Shown piece after piece: positions 1-8,500 of a DNA stretch of 21,178 nt. The stretch lies in assembly GCA_041747075.1 (NCBI GenBank), contig JBGTFW010000009.1, positions 1-21,178 of the forward strand, read 5' to 3'. Under the pieces are notes generated by a model. That model did no database searches and had not been told where the DNA came from. It worked only from the letters and a program-made list of their open reading frames with translations. Each line of letters begins with the position of its first letter. The stretch's first letter is position 1. Source of the stretch: CAJQPP01 sp041747075. GTDB lineage: Bacteria > Planctomycetota > Planctomycetia > Pirellulales > Pirellulaceae. The position numbers were made by a program, and so were the translations under genes.

Positions 1-64
1 CCAGGGGAACCAGATTTCAGGGATGTTCCATACTCGATTCGGACCGCTTGCAGGGAGGCAACGG

Positions 65-1279
65 ATGTCACGTCACTCAAATCGTACAGTTCCGATTTCT
101 TCAGGGCATTGCGTCGATCAGCCTGCGGCGGGACCCGTCCCGCTGCTGGACGTCAACCGCGGCAATGAAGCATGGCTCGGGACCATTTTGGAGAAACTTG
201 ACGGGATATGCCGCAGCGGCCATTTTATTGGAGGGCCGCATTGTCAGGAACTTGAGTCCGCGATTGCGCGGATTTGTCAGACCCGTTTCGCAATCGGCTG
301 CGCGTCGGGAAGCGACGCCTTGCTGCTGGCGCTGATGGCGATCGATCTCAAGCCTGGCGATGAAGTCATCGTGCCGAGCTTTACGTTTTTCGCCAGCGTC
401 AGTGCGATCACGCGACTCGGCGGCGTACCGGTTTTCGTCGACATTGACCCAAAGACTTTCAATCTGAATGCCGAATTGCTTCCGCACCTGGTGACGGGGC
501 GGACGCGCGCGATCATGCCCGTTCACGTGTTCGGACAATGTTGCGACATGGACGCGGTTCGCAGGGTCGCGAACGCGCACGGACTGCGCATTATCGAAGA
601 CGCCGCGCAGGCAATCGGTGCGGGCTTTCAAGGCGAAATGGCCGGGGGCATGGGCGATATTGGCTGCATCAGTTTTTATCCGACCAAGAACCTCGGCGGA
701 TTCGGTGACGGGGGGATGGTCGTGTGCAACGATCGGGCGCTTGCCGAGCGAATTCGACTGCTTGCCAATCACGGCATGAGTCCTCGCTATTATCATCAGG
801 CGATTGGCATCAACAGTCGCCTCGACGCGATTCAGGCGGCGATTTTGTGTACGAAGCTTCCCGGACTCGCGATGAGCGCCGCCGGACGCCAGCGGAACGC
901 AATGATTTATCACCAGTTGTTCGGCGCGGCGGGAATGCAGGAGTCGATCGGCTTGCCCGAAGCCGATCGGCGCTGCGGTCACGTCTGGAACCAGTACACG
1001 ATTCGAATTCCCGGTGGCGGCCGTGACGAAGTTCGCTCGGCATTGGCCGAACGGGGCGTTGGCAGCGAGATTTACTACCCGGTTCCGATGCACCGTCAAG
1101 CGTGCTTCGCCCACTTGCAATGCGACCGTCATTCACTGGTTGAAACGGAACGAGCCGCCGGTGAAGTGCTCAGCCTGCCGATTTTTCCCGAGTTGACGCG
1201 CACGGAAATGGAAACCGTCGCCCGACAGCTTGCCGACGTTTTACCGGGCAACCGGCAGCCCATGCGGAAGGCCGCGTAA
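65..1279 (+). CDS. DegT/DnrJ/EryC1/StrS-family PLP-dependent sugar aminotransferase
   Basis: Members of this family transfer an amino group, usually from glutamate, to a keto-sugar nucleotide, making amino sugars for lipopolysaccharide, exopolysaccharide or glycans in the cytoplasm. From the ATG at 65 the protein has 404 residues, normal for the family. Visible motifs are GCASGSDALLLAL (cofactor phosphate region), PSFTFFAS, EDAAQAIGA (Asp that contacts the PLP ring nitrogen), and SFYPTKNLGGFGDGG, where the Lys (about residue 208) should form the Schiff base. GINSRLDAIQAAIL and the C-terminal YYPVPMHRQ segment are also typical. An in-frame ATG at 23 would add 14 residues, but GGGAGG at about 53-58 lies just upstream of 65 and favours the later start. 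The sugar substrate cannot be read from sequence; WbpE-like UDP-sugar aminotransferases are the closest type I recognise. Upstream neighbours are outside the window. Confidence 0.93.
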   Translation: MSRHSNRTVPISSGHCVDQPAAGPVPLLDVNRGNEAWLGTILEKLDGICRSGHFIGGPHCQELESAIARICQTRFAIGCASGSDALLLALMAIDLKPGDEVIVPSFTFFASVSAITRLGGVPVFVDIDPKTFNLNAELLPHLVTGRTRAIMPVHVFGQCCDMDAVRRVANAHGLRIIEDAAQAIGAGFQGEMAGGMGDIGCISFYPTKNLGGFGDGGMVVCNDRALAERIRLLANHGMSPRYYHQAIGINSRLDAIQAAILCTKLPGLAMSAAGRQRNAMIYHQLFGAAGMQESIGLPEADRRCGHVWNQYTIRIPGGGRDEVRSALAERGVGSEIYYPVPMHRQACFAHLQCDRHSLVETERAAGEVLSLPIFPELTRTEMETVARQLADVLPGNRQPMRKAA

Positions 1280-1325
1280 CGCGCCCGGTTTCGATCTCCA
1301 CGAGTACCAGGGGAAGAGTGCCAGT

Positions 1326-1380
1326 GCCACGCTCACGGCACACGGAGTGTGCCTGCTAGTGCGCCACGCTCACGGCTCAC
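1326..1380. repeat. Paired 18-bp direct repeat with a perfect hairpin in a convergent gap
   Basis: GCCACGCTCACGGCACAC (1326-1343) recurs at 1363-1380 with one mismatch (GGCTCAC in place of GGCACAC). Between and partly within the copies, GGCACAC (1337-1343) and GTGTGCC (1347-1353) form a perfect 7-bp stem with a GGA loop. The element lies between two convergent genes. No T tract follows on either strand, so it is not a classic intrinsic terminator. It may still stop or protect both transcripts, or be one copy of a dispersed palindromic repeat. Confidence 0.6.
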
Positions 1381-1389
1381 CACGCGGCA

Positions 1390-1947
1390 CTATCCCCAGG
1401 TTCGCAGGAGGATCCAGCAGAGGGGGCCGGTCAAGGCGACGTATAGCCAGAGTGGAAAGACCCACTGGGCGAATTTGCGGTGCCTCGCGAACTGGCGAGT
1501 CGTTGCCAAAACCCACGTGTACAGAATGAGCGGGAAGCTGACCGCCGCGAGAACGATGTGGGAAATCAGCAGCGAAAAATAAACGAACCGGATGGGGCCT
1601 TCGCCCGTGAATCGCTGCTCGTCCGCCGTGACGTGGTAGATGACGTAGCCAAGCAAAAAGATGAACGAGCCGACGAGCGCCGTTTGAATCGCCGCGCGAT
1701 GGCCGCGGACATGGCCCCGCTTGATGAGAATCCATGCGACGACGAGCAAAACGGCGACGCCGGCATTGATTGTCGAATAGGCGGACGGCAGAAAATCAGT
1801 CGACCAGCCGTCGGGCAGCGGGATGCGGATAACCCGCATCGCCGCAACCAGACCGAGGACAGTGATCGAGAGACCGACAACGAGCCAATTCAGTCGCCGC
1901 GCCAGAACCAGGTCTGGCGGGCGACTGAGGAGTTCGCTTCGGCTCAT
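1390..1947 (-). CDS. DUF420 family membrane protein (CtaM/YozB-like)
   Basis: A 185-residue integral membrane protein with five likely membrane segments at about 20-40, 57-76, 87-106, 119-148 and 161-182. Conserved-looking DUF420 features are the paired loop histidines, the LGYVIYHVTADEQRFTGEG segment, SHIVLAAVSFPL, and the terminal HRKFAQWVFPLWLYVALTG motif. DUF420 proteins include Bacillus YozB and staphylococcal CtaM, the latter needed for function of a haem-copper terminal oxidase. A role in respiratory oxidase maturation is therefore plausible here but inferred. The ATG follows the groEL TAA with no base between, so it is almost certainly co-transcribed and translationally coupled with groEL. 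No separate Shine-Dalgarno is evident. No oxidase subunit genes are in the window. Confidence 0.85.
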   Translation of the reverse strand: MSRSELLSRPPDLVLARRLNWLVVGLSITVLGLVAAMRVIRIPLPDGWSTDFLPSAYSTINAGVAVLLVVAWILIKRGHVRGHRAAIQTALVGSFIFLLGYVIYHVTADEQRFTGEGPIRFVYFSLLISHIVLAAVSFPLILYTWVLATTRQFARHRKFAQWVFPLWLYVALTGPLCWILLRTWG

Positions 1948-3570
1948 TTAGTACATGTCGTCGTGGCCGCCGTGGCCATGAGACTTGCCCTTTTCCTTGG
2001 GGATGTCGGCGATGAGGGCGTCGCTGGTGAGCAGCAAGATTGCAACGCTTGCGGCGTTCGACAGGGCGGTCTTCGTCACCTTTGCCGGATCGATGACACC
2101 GGCCTTGACGAGGTCCTCGTACTTGTCGGTCAGCGCGTTGTAGCCGATGTTGTCGCCGGCCTCGATGACTCGTTCGCAGACGATTCCGCCGTCCTGCCCG
2201 GCGTTACTGGCGATCATGATCAGCGGAGAGCGGCACGAGCGGACGACGATATTGAAACCGGTTTTCTCGTCTTCGGTCAGATCGCTACCCGGCTTCGCCT
2301 TGTTCGCCGCGCGAAGCAGGGCGACGCCGCCACCGGCGAGGATGCCTTCTTCGACCGCCGCCCGGGTTGCGTGCAGTGCGTCCTCGACACGGGCCTTTTT
2401 CTCCTTCATTTCCGACTCGGTTGCCGCGCCGACGTTGACCTTGGCGACACCACCGGCGAGTTTGGCAAGGCGCTCTTCGAGCTTTTCCTTGTCGTAGTCG
2501 CTGGACGTGTTGTCGATCTCGCGGCGAATCTGGTCGATGCGGGCCTTGATGTCCGCGCTCTTGCCGGCACCTTCGATGATCGTCGTGGTGTCCTTGTCGA
2601 TCATCACTTTCTTGGCGCGACCGAGGTCGGCCAGCGTGAGCGATTCGAGTTTGCGTCCCAGCGCCTCGAAGATCGCGACGCCACCGGTGAGAATCGAAAT
2701 GTCCTCAAGCATCGCCTTGCGGCGGTCGCCATACCCGGGTGCCTTGACGGCGCAGCAATTGAGAATGCTTCGCAACCGGTTGATGACGAGCGTGGCAAGC
2801 GCCTCGCCCTCAATATCCTCGGCGATGATCACCAGCGACTTGTTTTGCTGGACGACCTGTTCGAGGATCGGGACAAGGTCCTTGATGTTGGAAAGTTTCT
2901 TTTCAAAAACGAGGATGTACGGCTCTTCGAGGACGCATTCCATGCTCGCCGGGTCGGTGACGAAGTAGGGAGAGAGGTATCCGCGATCGAATTGCATCCC
3001 TTCGACCCATTCGACTTCCGTGCCAAGGCTTTTGCCCTCGTCGACCGTGATGACACCGTCCTTGCCAACCTTTTCCATCGCACCGGCGAGCAATTCGCCG
3101 ATCTCGCGATCGTTATTGGCGGCGATGGCCGCGACGTTGGCCATTTCGTCACGCGACTTGACCTTGATCGACGCCTTGGTGAGCAGGTCATTGATTTCGT
3201 TGACGGCCTTTTCGATCCCCTGTTTCAACTGGATCGGATTGACTCCTGCCGTAACGGCCTTGAGACCCTCGTTGAATATCGCTTCGGCGAGGACCGTGGC
3301 CGTCGTTGTTCCGTCGCCCGCCACGTCGCTCGTCTTGCTGGCGACCTCGCGAACCATCTGGGCACCCATGTTTTCATAAGCGTCCTCCAGCTCGATCTCC
3401 TTGGCGACGCTCACACCGTCCTTGGTGACGGTGGGCGAGCCAAAACTCTTTTGCAGGATTACGTTGCGACCCTTGGGTCCCAGCGTGACCTTGACGGCGC
3501 GGGAAAGCTTGGCGACCCCGCGACGAATGGCTTCGCGGGCTTCCTGTTCAAAGGCAATCATCTTTGCCAT
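1948..3570 (-). CDS. groEL: 60-kDa chaperonin GroEL
   Basis: This is the ATP-dependent folding cage that works with GroES in the cytoplasm. From the ATG at 3570 it has 540 residues, the usual size. Recognisable blocks are VKVTLGPKGRNV near the N-terminus, the nucleotide-binding GDGTTTATVLAEAI (about 85-98), APGYGDRRKAMLEDI in the apical region, and ILAGGGVALLRA in the C-terminal equatorial part. The reading frame stays open up to 3648, but MAKMIAFEQEAR is the expected family start and GGAG sits 8 bases before it. The C-terminal tail reads KEKGKSHGHGGHDDMY, rich in His and Asp and lacking the Gly-Gly-Met repeats of many GroELs. It lies 74 bp downstream of groES and is followed directly by the DUF420 gene. 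Confidence 0.99.
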   Translation of the reverse strand: MAKMIAFEQEAREAIRRGVAKLSRAVKVTLGPKGRNVILQKSFGSPTVTKDGVSVAKEIELEDAYENMGAQMVREVASKTSDVAGDGTTTATVLAEAIFNEGLKAVTAGVNPIQLKQGIEKAVNEINDLLTKASIKVKSRDEMANVAAIAANNDREIGELLAGAMEKVGKDGVITVDEGKSLGTEVEWVEGMQFDRGYLSPYFVTDPASMECVLEEPYILVFEKKLSNIKDLVPILEQVVQQNKSLVIIAEDIEGEALATLVINRLRSILNCCAVKAPGYGDRRKAMLEDISILTGGVAIFEALGRKLESLTLADLGRAKKVMIDKDTTTIIEGAGKSADIKARIDQIRREIDNTSSDYDKEKLEERLAKLAGGVAKVNVGAATESEMKEKKARVEDALHATRAAVEEGILAGGGVALLRAANKAKPGSDLTEDEKTGFNIVVRSCRSPLIMIASNAGQDGGIVCERVIEAGDNIGYNALTDKYEDLVKAGVIDPAKVTKTALSNAASVAILLLTSDALIADIPKEKGKSHGHGGHDDMY

Positions 3571-3644
3571 GGTAAAACTCCAGTCTGATTGTGGTTGATT
3601 TAGTGAATGGTGATGGGGGGTTTGGTCGGCAACACTGGCGACGC

Positions 3645-3971
3645 TCAATCGATAATCGCGAGCACGTCGTCCTCGCGCATCAGGAGCAACTCCTGATCAC
3701 CGACCTTGAGTTCCTCGGGACCGTAAGAGGTAAAGAGAATTCGGTCGCCTTCCTTGACCTGCAAGGGGCTGCGCTTGCCGTCCTTGAGCATCTTTCCCTC
3801 GCCGACACTCAACACGATGCCGCGCGCGGGCTTGTCACGCGCCGTGTCGGGAAGGACGATTCCGCCAGTCGTCACGTCCTCGGACTCGTCGCGCTGAACG
3901 ACGAGCCGATCGCCCAATGGCTGAAGATTGACTTTGGTTTTGCCGGGTTTCTTTTTCGTAGCGGTCGCCAT
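3645..3971 (-). CDS. groES: 10-kDa co-chaperonin GroES
   Basis: GroES forms the heptameric lid of the GroEL cage. The protein is 108 residues long from the ATG at 3971. It shows the family blocks LQPLGDRLVVQRDE, TTGGIVLPD (within the mobile loop), KPARGIVLSVGEG, KEGDRILFTSYGPEELKVGDQE and the C-terminal REDDVLAIID. The first 13 residues (MATATKKKPGKTK) are a basic extension beyond the minimal GroES. A GGAGG stretch about 10 bases upstream supports this start over the in-frame ATG at 4115, which would add 48 unrelated residues. It is the first gene of the groES-groEL-DUF420 cluster. Confidence 0.98.
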   Translation of the reverse strand: MATATKKKPGKTKVNLQPLGDRLVVQRDESEDVTTGGIVLPDTARDKPARGIVLSVGEGKMLKDGKRSPLQVKEGDRILFTSYGPEELKVGDQELLLMREDDVLAIID

Positions 3972-4115
3972 AATGGGGATTCCTCCGGGAATTCTGGTAT
4001 CAAGGGGTTTTTTGTTGGGTGATCGTCGCAGCGGACGTTGGGCGATTTTGACTGGCAAACGGATCATTGTGGCCTGGCGGGGCGACGGGCGATAGCGGAG
4101 CATCACAAACGTCAT

Positions 4116-4126
4116 CTGACAGAATG
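4116..4126. promoter_or_regulatory. Partial second copy of the groESL palindrome
   Basis: CTGACAGAATG repeats the left arm, centre and first two right-arm bases of the palindrome at 4295-4309. The rest of the right arm matches poorly (TGGCGC against TGTCAG). On the groES strand it reads CATTCTGTCAG and begins about 15 bases after a TTGACT hexamer. It could be a promoter-proximal weak half-site. Confidence 0.35.
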
Positions 4127-4294
4127 GCGCACGCCGAGCCAGTCAACGGATTTGAAAGGCAAGCGGCGCGCCAAAACGGGCGGTTGTTAAAAAGTTGAGG
4201 ACGTGCCGGGGATTGATCCTGTTTTTTAGCGGTGAAGTCTCCCGGCATTGTCCGAGTCCTGGCCGTTGTGAGGCCGAAAGACTGGCGGATGATG

Positions 4295-4309
4295 CTGACA
4301 GAATGTCAG
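4295..4309. promoter_or_regulatory. Palindromic operator candidate upstream of groESL
   Basis: CTGACA-GAA-TGTCAG is a perfect 6-bp inverted repeat around a 3-bp centre, 324 bp before the groES start. The first 11 bases recur at 4116-4126 (CTGACAGAATG), 145 bp before groES, with a degenerate right arm. Two copies in one gap upstream of a chaperonin operon suggest a regulator or alternative sigma-factor site. This is inference from position and symmetry only, and the site could equally serve the divergent gene. Confidence 0.45.
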
Positions 4310-4543
4310 TAGTGTTCGGAGACGACTGTCCGAATGCCGCCGCCTCGGAGGCGAACTTCGTCGAAGGGAGTTGGTTAGTTCAGAGCGATTTACCACCGGA
4401 CGGGTCGGCTGGTCCTCATAATCGTCCGTCCTCCAGGGTCGTTTCCAGGGGTTTGTTGCAAATTGCTGCTTGCCATGTCGGGAGGGCCTGGCAAAATGGA
4501 ATTGGGTCCTCCGAGTTGAAACTTTCTCCTAAACGAACAAACG

Positions 4544-5359
4544 ATGGCGATCAAGACAACGTGTCCATGCGGATTCTCGTTCAACGCGCGCGACGAATTT
4601 TCGGGGAAGCGCGTTAAATGTCCTCGCTGCCAGGCGGCGGTGCAGGTTCCAGACGCTTCTCAGGCGGTCGGCGCGAGCGGTGGTGCAAAGCGAGCGGCCA
4701 GTGCCGGTGCCCCGCAAGTCAACAAGAAGCTGCTCGACCTGCTCGACGACGCGGGGGTAAAGTCGACTCCGAAAGGTCCGATTTGCGCGGCATGCGGCGA
4801 GGAGATGGAACCCTCCGCCGTGATCTGTATCAATTGCGGCTACAACGTGGCGACCGGCCAGTACCTCGATACGTACACCGACCCGGATGACGAAGAGGGC
4901 CTTGCCGACTCGAAAATGACCGACGCACAAAAGCGGCTGGCCAAGGCCGAGCGGGAAATCGCCGATTCACCGATTGGTGCCGAGGATCAGGATTTTGGCG
5001 ACGGTGCCGACTCGTATGTGGTGGCGATGGCGGGCCTCGCCATTTTCGCGGTCGTTGTGCTGATTGGCCTGGCCGTGGTTCTCATCATGGATTCGGTGAC
5101 CGACGAAATTCATCCTGGGTTTATCAGCGCCGTTGCGTCGACCAGTCTGTATGCCCTGTGCGCGGTGTGGATTACCTACGTTGCCTTTCGGACCAGGCCT
5201 GGCCAGGCGATTGCGTGCGTTTTTTCGCTCGGCCTGTTTTGCCCAATTTTGGGATTCATGATGGGGCGAGGGACGATCGGAGCCGCGGCGATCATGACAG
5301 TTTCCCTTGTCGTTGGGGGCGGCTCATGGATGTACTGCATTGCCAACGATTTGTTGTAG
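4544..5359 (+). CDS. Double zinc-ribbon, four-helix membrane protein
   Basis: A 271-residue protein of unknown function. A first zinc ribbon has Cys7, Cys9, Cys26 and Cys29 (CPC...CPRC). A second has Cys81, Cys84, Cys95 and Cys98 (CAAC...CINC), joined by an Ala/Gly-rich linker. A charged acidic stretch (about 110-157) follows, then four likely membrane helices at about 158-183, 195-215, 222-240 and 245-265. The zinc ribbons should face the cytoplasm because there is no signal peptide. Cytoplasmic zinc-ribbon plus membrane-anchor layouts are frequent in planctomycetes, but I know of no assigned role. The ATG at 4544 starts the first ribbon directly, and no strong Shine-Dalgarno is visible. An inverted repeat TTGCCA-N13-TGGCAA lies 50 bases upstream. 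Confidence 0.8.
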   Translation: MAIKTTCPCGFSFNARDEFSGKRVKCPRCQAAVQVPDASQAVGASGGAKRAASAGAPQVNKKLLDLLDDAGVKSTPKGPICAACGEEMEPSAVICINCGYNVATGQYLDTYTDPDDEEGLADSKMTDAQKRLAKAEREIADSPIGAEDQDFGDGADSYVVAMAGLAIFAVVVLIGLAVVLIMDSVTDEIHPGFISAVASTSLYALCAVWITYVAFRTRPGQAIACVFSLGLFCPILGFMMGRGTIGAAAIMTVSLVVGGGSWMYCIANDLL

Positions 5360-5549
5360 CGGCGATGTACGGGTCGGGCGAGGGGCCTGGGGTTGCGCGA
5401 AGCTGTAACGAATGGAACGCTTCTTGCATAAACTCAGCCGTGAACTCAAGCATTACGCGGGGATTGGCGGGATTTAGGCATGGACTCAAACGGCGGGTCC
5501 CGCTACCCTGAAAGCATCATAAAACGGTCTCTCTCCGTCAGTAGCCTCG

Positions 5550-8500
5550 ATGAGCCGACGATCCTTTTTTGCCAAACGAATTCCATTTTTTGGCAACCGC
5601 GCGATGCTCATTCTGTGCGCGGTCTTCTTTTTGTTGCCGTTTATTCTCCGTGGTGCCCGCGAGTCCGTCGACAACATTCGAAATGACGTCGCCGATTGGC
5701 TCCCGCAATCGTTCACGGAAACGGGCGAGCTGAAGTTTTTTCGCGATTTCTTTGTCGGCGACCAGTTCGTCGTCGTCAGTTGGGATGGCTGCAACGAGCG
5801 CGACCCGCGTTACAAGCTGTTTTACGAAAAAGTCAAGGACGAATCGCTTGCCGGTGAACAACGCGACCTTGAGCGGCTTAAGTCAATGGACCCGGACAGT
5901 CCGGCCTGGGCGGAACTGGACGAGGAGATCAAGGCGCGACGATGGGGGACCGAACTCGGTCTGCAGGAGACCGGGAACCACTACCAGGACTGGGGGGAAC
6001 ACAAGGAAAAATGGCTGCTCGGCCGCAACAAGCAATGGTATTTTGTCTGCCAGAACGGAAGTGTCTTCAAGTGGAGCGGCAAGAACAACGTCATTGACGC
6101 CGGCAAACGCTTTGTCCAGCGATTTCTCAACGGACGCAATCGGGCCGACGGGACTTTCGTCCGCCAGTGGGGAGCGGAGACGAACAACCGTTTTTATCGC
6201 AATCCCGAACTGCTCAGCGCAAGGTTTTTCGTCGATGTGACGAGTGGGCCGGATATCTTCAAGCGGATGGCGGGCGTCGATGGAACGATGCTCGTCGGCA
6301 ATTACAGTGAGGGCGACCGCGCGGCGTACGAGGCCGCCGTCGAAACGCACAAGCGATTGACGGGCGTTCTTTTCGGGCCAACGCCCCCGACCGACTTTCA
6401 GTGGACGGTCGAGTCCCTCATAAGATTCATTCCGGAGGACTATCAACGGCTGATCGATGAACGCCGCGCGTTTGAGTTTAACCGCTTTGTGGATGAACTG
6501 GTCGCGCAGAAATACGGCGGCGATATTGAGCGGCTGAAAGGAACTTCCCAGGCGACACGACTGGGGCACTGGTACGATCTGTGGCAACGACTGGAAATCG
6601 ACCCGCCGCCACGGCAAACGTGCCTGGTCATTACGTTGAACGAGCCGGTATTGCATGAGCTCGCTCGGGCGGTGGGTCGCCCCGTTCTCGGCAAACCGCG
6701 CGGACGGATTCTCGAACTCGCCTCGGGTGACTGCGGCATCAATCCGGAAAACCTGCACATTGGCGGCCCCCCGGTCGACAACGTGGCGATCGATGAGGAA
6801 GGGTCCATCACGCTCTTTCGACTCGTCGGCCTGTCGGCGGTGATCGGTATTGCGCTTGCGTGGCTGAGCTTTCGCAGTCTGCGTATCACGCTCATGGTGT
6901 TTTTTGTGGGCGGAACGACGGCGATCGGCAGCATCGCGATCGTTTATTTCCTTGGCGGCACGATGGATGCGATTCTCATGACGATGCCGTCGCTCATCTA
7001 TGTGCTCGGGCTTTCGGGAGCGGTCCACGTCGTCAACTATTATCGCGAGGCGTGCCGCGAAAGCGGCGAGGGACGCGCGGCGGACATTGCCGTGAGAAAC
7101 GGCCTGTTCCCCTGCGCGCTGGCCGCCTTTACCACCGCCCTGGGCCTGATTTCGCTCTGCACGAGCAATCTGACGCCGATCAACAAGTTTGGTTTTTATT
7201 CGGCCATTGCCACGATTGCGACGGTCGTCTTTCTTTTTTCGTATCTGCCCGCGGCGCTCACGATCTGGCCCCCCGGATACCGCAGGCGAGACCCTGGCGG
7301 CGAAGCAACCGTCCCTCGGCGCTGGAGTTTTACGCGGGCCGTTGAACGGTCATGGGACAGGATTGGCCAATGGGTAGTCGGTCATCACGCACTGGTGGTC
7401 GTGACGATGCTCATCGTGATGGTGGTGACGGGGCTTGGACTGGCCAAGATCCAGACGAGCGTCCAGTTGCTCAAGCTCTTTCGCAGCGACGCGAAGATTC
7501 TCGGCGATTATGCATGGATGGAGAACCATCTGGGCAAACTGGTTCCGATGGAAGTCTTGTTGATGGTTGACAGCGACGCCCAGATTCGCCCCGACGAATT
7601 GCCGGAACCGGCGATGATGACCAACGAGGCGTTGCTGGAAACGGACCTGAAGATGGACGTGCTCGAACGGATCGAATTGTCCGATCGAATCCGCCGTTAC
7701 GTCCTTGAGGTTTTTGGCGACGAGAGCGTCGTTCCCGAAAAGCGGATCATTGGCAACGTAATGTCGACCGACCTGACGACGCCCCTGAAATGGGCGGTCG
7801 GCTCCCAGTTGCGCGGCGCGCCCTCGCGAATCGCCACCAACTCGGAACTTGAATACAAGCGTGACGCCCTCCTCGACCAGGATTACCTGCGTGTCGATCC
7901 GCGTTCCCGTGAGGAGTTGTGGCGAATCAGTCTGCGGCTTGCGGCGCTCAACGACGTCGACTACGGCGAGTTCGTTGGCGAGATCAAGACGGTCGTCGAG
8001 CCGGTCCTTGCCGCCTACCGATACCGTCTGGAAATTCTCAAAAAGCTGCACGAGAAATTTGAACAGCGCGATCAAGGGCGCGTTCTCGTACTTGGCCTGG
8101 CCCCCGAGCCGCGTCCCCAAAAAGGCGAGCCGGAAGCGCAAATCGGCCTGACCCGCGACGGCGAGGTCAACCAGACCGGGCTCTTTGTCAATACGCTCCG
8201 CGACTTGCTCGAAAATTCCGGGTTTCGCTACGCGCGCAGCCCCTCGGAGGCGCGCACGTACGACTGGCGCGATCCCGAGAAGTTCGGCGATCCCTCCGAG
8301 CAACTGTGGCAAAAGTTTCTCTCGGGTTTCGACGTTGTGGTCGTCGTTGGCGACAATCCGCGGCTTGACATGAACATCGTTCGCAAGCACGCCAGTAATC
8401 TCGTCACGGTCGACGATTACCAGTTCCTCGTTGATCCGGAAACTCGCCTGCCACTGGAGGGAATGGTTACGGCCGCCCAGCGAAAGGCGGCGGGGGACGA

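Larger units (their letters stand above)
3972..4543. other. Divergent intergenic region upstream of groES and the zinc-ribbon gene
   Basis: There are 572 bases without a credible gene between the divergent groES and zinc-ribbon genes. It contains the palindrome at 4295-4309 and its partial copy at 4116-4126. It also holds an inverted repeat TGCCGGG/CCCGGCA (4204-4210 and 4241-4247), a short stem TTCGGA/TCCGAA near 4315-4334, and TTGCCA/TGGCAA at 4470-4494. A minus-strand TTGACT (4146-4141) could be a -35 box for groES, but no convincing -10 follows. No CIRCE (TTAGCACTC-N9-GAGTGCTAA) was seen. Short open frames here have no recognisable protein content. Confidence 0.6.

Noticed and set aside
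1480..3588. 702-residue open frame on the + strand opposite groEL
   Set aside because: It lies antisense to groEL and the DUF420 gene, has low-complexity Arg/Asp-rich sequence and no motif. It is open because of the codon bias of a GC-rich gene.
3972..4543. CIRCE element or sigma-32 type promoter for groESL
   Set aside because: No TTAGCACTC-N9-GAGTGCTAA and no convincing CTTGAA/CCCCAT pair was found on the groES strand.
5480..5686. 68-residue frame before and overlapping the RND start
   Set aside because: It overlaps the RND N-terminus in another frame and has no ribosome site or family resemblance.
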